Source: Paenibacillus massiliensis 2301065 = DSM 16942 (GTDB lineage Bacteria > Bacillota > Bacilli > Paenibacillales > Paenibacillaceae). From it: a stretch of DNA of 64,000 nt. Positions 59,933 to 64,000 of this stretch are shown piece by piece. The notes under the pieces are model-generated. The model was not told where the DNA came from. It did not search any database and was given only the letters and a program-made list of their open reading frames with translations. Every line of letters starts with the position of its first letter. Position 1 is the stretch's first letter. The stretch lies in assembly GCF_000377505.1 (NCBI RefSeq), contig NZ_KB898194.1:62001-126000 (forward strand), written 5' to 3'. A program made the translations under genes and the position numbers.

Positions 59933-62900
59933 ATGCCGAAACATACAGATCTCAAAAAAATACTAGTCATCGGTTCCGGCCCCATTGTCATCGGGCAGGC
60001 AGCTGAGTTCGATTATGCAGGCACGCAAGCCTGTCAAGCATTGAAGGAAGAAGGCGTAGAAGTCATCCTGATCAACAGCAACCCAGCTACGATCATGACC
60101 GATACCAATATGGCGGATAAAGTATACATCGAGCCGATTACACTTGATTTCGTAACCCAGATTATTCGTCAGGAGCGTCCAGATGGTCTTCTGCCAACAC
60201 TGGGTGGACAGACGGGATTGAACATGGCTGTAGAGCTGGCTCGTGCAGGTGTGCTTGAGAGCGAGAATGTGAAGCTGCTGGGTACACAGCTAAGCTCAAT
60301 TGAGAAAGCGGAGGACCGCGACCTGTTCCGCGAGTTGATGCGCGAGCTGGAGCAGCCAGTTCCTGAAAGCGTGATTGTTACTACGCTTGAGGAGTCGCTG
60401 AATTTTGCAAATGAGATCGGATATCCAATTATCGTGCGCCCTGCTTATACACTCGGTGGTACAGGCGGCGGGATTTGTGCAAATGAGGAAGAGCTGCGTG
60501 AGATCGTAGCCTCCGGCCTTCGTTATAGCCCGATCGGACAATGTCTGGTCGAGAAGAGCATCGCTGGCATGAAGGAAGTAGAATACGAAGTTATGCGTGA
60601 CGGTAATGATAACTGTATCGTCGTATGTAACATGGAGAACTTCGATCCAGTCGGTGTGCATACAGGTGACAGCATCGTAGTGGCTCCAAGCCAAACGTTG
60701 TCTGACCGTGAGTATCAAATGCTGCGCTCCGCTTCCCTGAAGATCATTCGCGCGCTGAATATCGAGGGAGGCTGTAACGTTCAGTTCGCACTGGACCCAC
60801 ATAGCTATCAATACTATGTTATCGAGGTTAATCCTCGTGTGAGTCGCTCCTCTGCGCTTGCATCCAAAGCAACAGGCTACCCTATTGCAAAGATGGCAGC
60901 GAAGATTGCACTCGGATATACGCTTGATGAGATCGTGAATCCGGTAACTGGGCAGACCTATGCTTGTTTCGAGCCCACGCTGGACTATATCGTCAGCAAA
61001 ATCCCACGCTGGCCATTCGATAAATTTACATCGGCGAATCGGAAGCTGGGCACACAGATGAAGGCGACTGGAGAGGTCATGGCGATTGGCCGTACCTTTG
61101 AAGAGTCGATGCACAAGGCTGTTCGTTCCCTGGAGATCGGTGTGAACCGTATTCATCTGAAGGAAGCGGAAGAGCTGTCCGACGAGGTGCTGAAGCAGCG
61201 TCTGAACAAGCCAGATGATGAGCGGATGTTCTTGGTGGCAGAAGCATTCCGACGTGGATATACACAGCAGGAGATTCAAGACCTGACCAGCATCGACTGG
61301 TGGTTCCTCGACAAGATTGAAGGCATTGTAGAATTCGAGAAAAAGCTTGCTTCAGAGGAAGAGCTCACTTACGATACGCTGTACCAAGCGAAGCGCATGG
61401 GCTTCACGGACCGTTCCATCGCTGAGCTGCGGAGTGCATCGCCACTGGGTGGCGGGCATAAGACGGAGGCAGAGGTAACTGAATTCCGTAAATCACATAA
61501 TCTTCGCCCTGTATACAAAATGGTAGATACCTGTGCGGCGGAATTCGAAGCAACCACGCCATACTACTACTCCACGTATGAGACTGAGAATGAAGTAACA
61601 GAGACTCGGAAGGAGAAGGTCGTCGTTCTGGGCTCCGGGCCGATTCGGATCGGGCAAGGGATCGAATTCGACTATTCCACGGTGCATGCGGTATGGGCCA
61701 TTCAAAAAGCCGGGTACGAAGCCGTTATTATTAACAACAACCCGGAGACGGTATCGACGGATTTCAATACATCAGACCGTCTGTACTTCGAGCCACTGTT
61801 CTTCGAGGACGTCATGAACGTCATCGAGCAGGAGCAGCCGATTGGAGTGATCGTGCAGTTCGGTGGACAGACCGCGATTAACCTCGCCGCACCGCTTAGC
61901 AAGGCAGGTGTCAAGATTCTGGGTACAGACCTTGCGAGTATAGATGAAGCAGAGGACCGCAAGAAGTTCGAAGCGCTGTTGACTCGTCTCAAGATTGCAC
62001 AGCCTAAGGGCAGTACAGTAACTTCCGTAGATGAAGCAGTAGAGACAGCACAAGGTCTGGGCTATCCAGTGCTGGTACGCCCATCCTACGTACTGGGTGG
62101 ACGTGCGATGGAGATCGTATACTCAGATGAAGAGCTGCTGAGCTACATGGAGCAAGCGGTTAAGATCAATCCTGAGCATCCGGTCTTGATTGACCGCTAC
62201 ATGCTGGGTAAAGAAGTGGAAGTCGATGCGATCTGTGACGGTGAGACGGTAGTCGTTCCTGGGATCATGGAGCACGTAGAGCGCGCCGGTGTTCACTCTG
62301 GTGACTCGATCGCGGTGTACCCGCCTCAACATCTGGATGCAGCTACGAAGCAGAAGATTGTGGATATCACGATCAGTATCGCTAAGGAATTGAAGACGAT
62401 TGGCCTGGTGAACATTCAGTTCGTCATTCATGGCGGAGAAGTGTATGTCATCGAGGTCAATCCACGCTCCTCACGTACAGTGCCTTTCCTGAGCAAGGTT
62501 ACGAACATTCCGATGGCGAATGTAGCCACTCAAGCGATCCTCGGTACGAAGCTGAAGGATATGGGCTACACGGATGGCCTGTGGCCTGAGAGCGAGTATG
62601 TATCGGTCAAAGTACCGGTCTTCTCCTTCGCCAAGCTGCGCCGCGTAGAGCCTACACTTGGACCAGAAATGAAGTCCACAGGTGAGGTTATGGGACGTGA
62701 CGCTAAATACGCCAAGGCACTGTATAAAGGTCTTGTAGGTGCAGGCATGAAGATTCCTTCCACGGGTGCGATCATCGCTACGATGGCTGATAAGGATAAG
62801 GAAGAGGCAGTAGAGCTGCTGCGCGGCTTCTACAAGCTGGGCTACAAGATCTATGCAACTGGCGGAACAGCTGCTGCCCTGCAGGCCACTAATATCCCAG

Positions 62901-63148
62901 TTACCATCGTGAATAAGCTCAGTGAGGGTACACCGAACATTCTGGATCTGATCCGTACGGGCGAAGCGAACTTCGTGTTCAACACGCTGACCAAAGGTAA
63001 GACGCCTACTCGTGATGGATTCCGTATCCGCCGTGAGGCAGTGGAGAACGGTATTGTCTGCATGACGTCCCTGGATACGGTCAAAGCATTGCTCGGTATG
63101 CTGGAGACCTTGAACTTCTCCTCCGAGGCGATGCCTGTCCTGAGCTAG
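59933..63148 (+). CDS. carB: Carbamoyl-phosphate synthase large chain (pyrimidine-specific)
   Basis: 1071 aa. Two homologous ATP-grasp halves (VIGSGPIVIGQAAEFDYAG near 12 and VLGSGPIRIGQGIEFDYS near 563) make and phosphorylate carbamate. The C-terminal methylglyoxal-synthase-like allosteric domain (about 935-1071, ATGGTAAALQATNIPV) should bind UMP or PRPP. ATG 59933 with AAAGGAG 12 bases upstream. Equivalent to pyrAB. Confidence 0.95.
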   Translation: MPKHTDLKKILVIGSGPIVIGQAAEFDYAGTQACQALKEEGVEVILINSNPATIMTDTNMADKVYIEPITLDFVTQIIRQERPDGLLPTLGGQTGLNMAVELARAGVLESENVKLLGTQLSSIEKAEDRDLFRELMRELEQPVPESVIVTTLEESLNFANEIGYPIIVRPAYTLGGTGGGICANEEELREIVASGLRYSPIGQCLVEKSIAGMKEVEYEVMRDGNDNCIVVCNMENFDPVGVHTGDSIVVAPSQTLSDREYQMLRSASLKIIRALNIEGGCNVQFALDPHSYQYYVIEVNPRVSRSSALASKATGYPIAKMAAKIALGYTLDEIVNPVTGQTYACFEPTLDYIVSKIPRWPFDKFTSANRKLGTQMKATGEVMAIGRTFEESMHKAVRSLEIGVNRIHLKEAEELSDEVLKQRLNKPDDERMFLVAEAFRRGYTQQEIQDLTSIDWWFLDKIEGIVEFEKKLASEEELTYDTLYQAKRMGFTDRSIAELRSASPLGGGHKTEAEVTEFRKSHNLRPVYKMVDTCAAEFEATTPYYYSTYETENEVTETRKEKVVVLGSGPIRIGQGIEFDYSTVHAVWAIQKAGYEAVIINNNPETVSTDFNTSDRLYFEPLFFEDVMNVIEQEQPIGVIVQFGGQTAINLAAPLSKAGVKILGTDLASIDEAEDRKKFEALLTRLKIAQPKGSTVTSVDEAVETAQGLGYPVLVRPSYVLGGRAMEIVYSDEELLSYMEQAVKINPEHPVLIDRYMLGKEVEVDAICDGETVVVPGIMEHVERAGVHSGDSIAVYPPQHLDAATKQKIVDITISIAKELKTIGLVNIQFVIHGGEVYVIEVNPRSSRTVPFLSKVTNIPMANVATQAILGTKLKDMGYTDGLWPESEYVSVKVPVFSFAKLRRVEPTLGPEMKSTGEVMGRDAKYAKALYKGLVGAGMKIPSTGAIIATMADKDKEEAVELLRGFYKLGYKIYATGGTAAALQATNIPVTIVNKLSEGTPNILDLIRTGEANFVFNTLTKGKTPTRDGFRIRREAVENGIVCMTSLDTVKALLGMLETLNFSSEAMPVLS

Positions 63149-63183
63149 CGGATAGAGTAAAGAGCATAAGCTTCCAACAACAT

Positions 63184-63284
63184 TAGTACCACGACTGGAT
63201 ATGGTTTCGGGTTGACCTGGAAAGTACGTCGTTAGCGGAAAGCGGGGAAGCCATAAAGAAACAAAGTATCCAGTCAAGGTACTA
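63184..63284 (+). other. Structured intercistronic element between carB and pyrF
   Basis: TAGTACC-GACTGGATA (63184-63201) pairs with TATCCAGTC-GGTACTA (63267-63284), 16 of 18 positions. The stem continues inward as TGGTTTC (63202-63208) with GAAGCCA (63247-63253), leaving a 12-13 base A-rich bulge on the 3' side. The apical part is GC-rich. No open frame runs through it. It may be an RNA element controlling pyrF or a remnant of a small mobile element. Confidence 0.65.
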
Positions 63285-63306
63285 GAACACAGTAACGAAT
63301 GATGAG

Positions 63307-63341
63307 AGGACATCTTCAGCACCGTCTGATGGATGTCCTTT
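63307..63341 (+). other. Hairpin before pyrF, possible weak terminator
   Basis: AGGACATC pairs with GATGTCCT around a 16-base loop, followed by TTAT rather than a full T-run. Confidence 0.5.
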
Positions 63342-63408
63342 ATCACGGGCAAAAACCCCGAATGTGCACTGGAATGAGCTGAAATCGAGCAACAGGAGGT
63401 ATAAATGC

Positions 63409-64000
63409 ATGACTGATGAATTCAAGCGCATGGCCGGAAGGTTGATTGTTGCACTGGATTATCCGAATCCAGAGCCAGCCCGTCAGTTGGTTCAGCAATT
63501 GGAGGGAATTCCTTGTTACATGAAGATAGGGATGCAGCTCTACTACGCGGCAGGTCCAGCCTTTGTGCAGGAGCTTAAGGCTAAGGGCTACTCTGTATTT
63601 CTTGATCTGAAAATGCATGATATTCCTAATACGGTACGTGGCGGAGCGAACAGCATCACACACCTCGGCGTAGATATGTTCAACGTTCATGCAGCCGGAG
63701 GCGCTGCCATGATGCAGGCTGCCCGCGAAGGAGCTGAGGCTGCGCTGGAGGAGAACACAGACTTGTCCATGCCTATCATTATCGCAGTGACCCAACTGAC
63801 CAGCACGAATCAGCAGGTGATGAATGAAGAGATTGGTATACCGGGTACTGTAGAAGATACAGTAGTGCGTTATGCGGTGTTGACGAAGGAGGCAGGACTG
63901 CAGGGTGTCGTAGCTTCCCCACTGGAAGCTTCAGCAATACAAGCAGCCTGTGGTCCTGAATTCAGTACAATAACGCCAGGTATACGTCCAGCCGGAAGTG
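63409..64000 (+). CDS. pyrF: Orotidine 5'-phosphate decarboxylase (partial, runs off the window)
   Basis: 197 residues visible. TIM-barrel OMP decarboxylase, last step to UMP. LIVALDYPNP near 13 and the catalytic DLKMHDIPNTVRGGA near 65-79 (Lys and Asp present) are conserved; TPGIRPAG is near the edge. ATG 63409, with CAGGAGGT upstream. It follows carB by 260 bases; pyrK and pyrD, expected in between in Bacillus, are absent. Confidence 0.94.
   Translation, partial: MTDEFKRMAGRLIVALDYPNPEPARQLVQQLEGIPCYMKIGMQLYYAAGPAFVQELKAKGYSVFLDLKMHDIPNTVRGGANSITHLGVDMFNVHAAGGAAMMQAAREGAEAALEENTDLSMPIIIAVTQLTSTNQQVMNEEIGIPGTVEDTVVRYAVLTKEAGLQGVVASPLEASAIQAACGPEFSTITPGIRPAGS

Noticed and set aside
60296..61279. 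A 327-codon minus-strand open frame within carB
   Set aside because: Antisense shadow of the conserved ATP-grasp domain.
1..64000. CRISPR array, tRNA or rRNA genes, insertion-sequence transposase
   Set aside because: No regularly spaced repeats, cloverleaf candidates, rRNA-like stretches or transposase motifs were noticed anywhere in the window.

Overview
The window looks like a chromosomal segment of a moderate-GC endospore-forming Firmicute, most likely Paenibacillus or a close relative. It carries sporulation genes (ylaJ-type lipoprotein, rsfA/gerR-type regulator, spoVD, spoVE, spoIIGA-sigE-sigG), a T-box and a PyrR attenuator. Its gene order follows the Bacillus subtilis block ylbO - panE - bshC - mraZ ... 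ftsZ - spoIIGA - sigE - sigG - ylmCDE-sepF-ylmGH - divIVA - ileS - ylyA - lspA - ylyB - pyr. The genus is inferred; no rRNA or other marker is present.

Layout. 1-6.2 kb: the 3' end of an unknown gene, a YlaJ/YhcN-type sporulation lipoprotein, a PIN-PhoH ATPase, an exported coiled-coil protein, an RsfA-family regulator, panE and a DUF3397 membrane protein. 6.3-11.4 kb: an oligopeptide ABC transporter (oppA, oppB, oppC, oppF) with no oppD. 11.5-14.5 kb: bshC and an adenosylhomocysteinase gene. 14.6-33.7 kb: the division and cell-wall (dcw) cluster mraZ-rsmH-ftsL-pbpB-spoVD-murE-murF-mraY-murD-spoVE-murG-(murB remnant)-murA-divIB-ftsA-ftsZ. 33.7-39.6 kb: a beta-glucoside (lic-like) island with a PRD regulator, PTS IIA, IIC, a GH1 phospho-beta-glucosidase and PTS IIB, under a promoter with a catabolite site in its spacer. 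39.6-40.6 kb: a frameshifted gene for an exported protein, a long imperfect palindrome and a spoIIG-like promoter. 40.6-47.6 kb: spoIIGA-sigE-sigG and the ylm/sepF/divIVA genes. 47.6-51.2 kb: T-box-controlled ileS. 51.3-55.1 kb: a small membrane protein, a DksA/TraR-type zinc-finger protein, lspA, an RluD-family pseudouridine synthase and an unknown membrane-anchored protein. 55.6-64 kb: the pyr operon (pyrR-pyrB-pyrC-carA-carB-pyrF) behind a PyrR attenuator.

The genes mostly form conserved working units: lipid-linked peptidoglycan precursor synthesis and septum assembly, the mother-cell/forespore sigma switch, and de novo UMP synthesis. I see no obvious new defence or biosynthetic system. 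The most informative departures from the expected layout are a decayed murB between murG and murA, the missing oppD, the sugar island between ftsZ and spoIIGA, a frameshifted exported-protein gene, two unexplained structured intergenic elements (before spoIIGA and before pyrF), and the absence of pyrP, pyrK and pyrD from the visible pyr operon.
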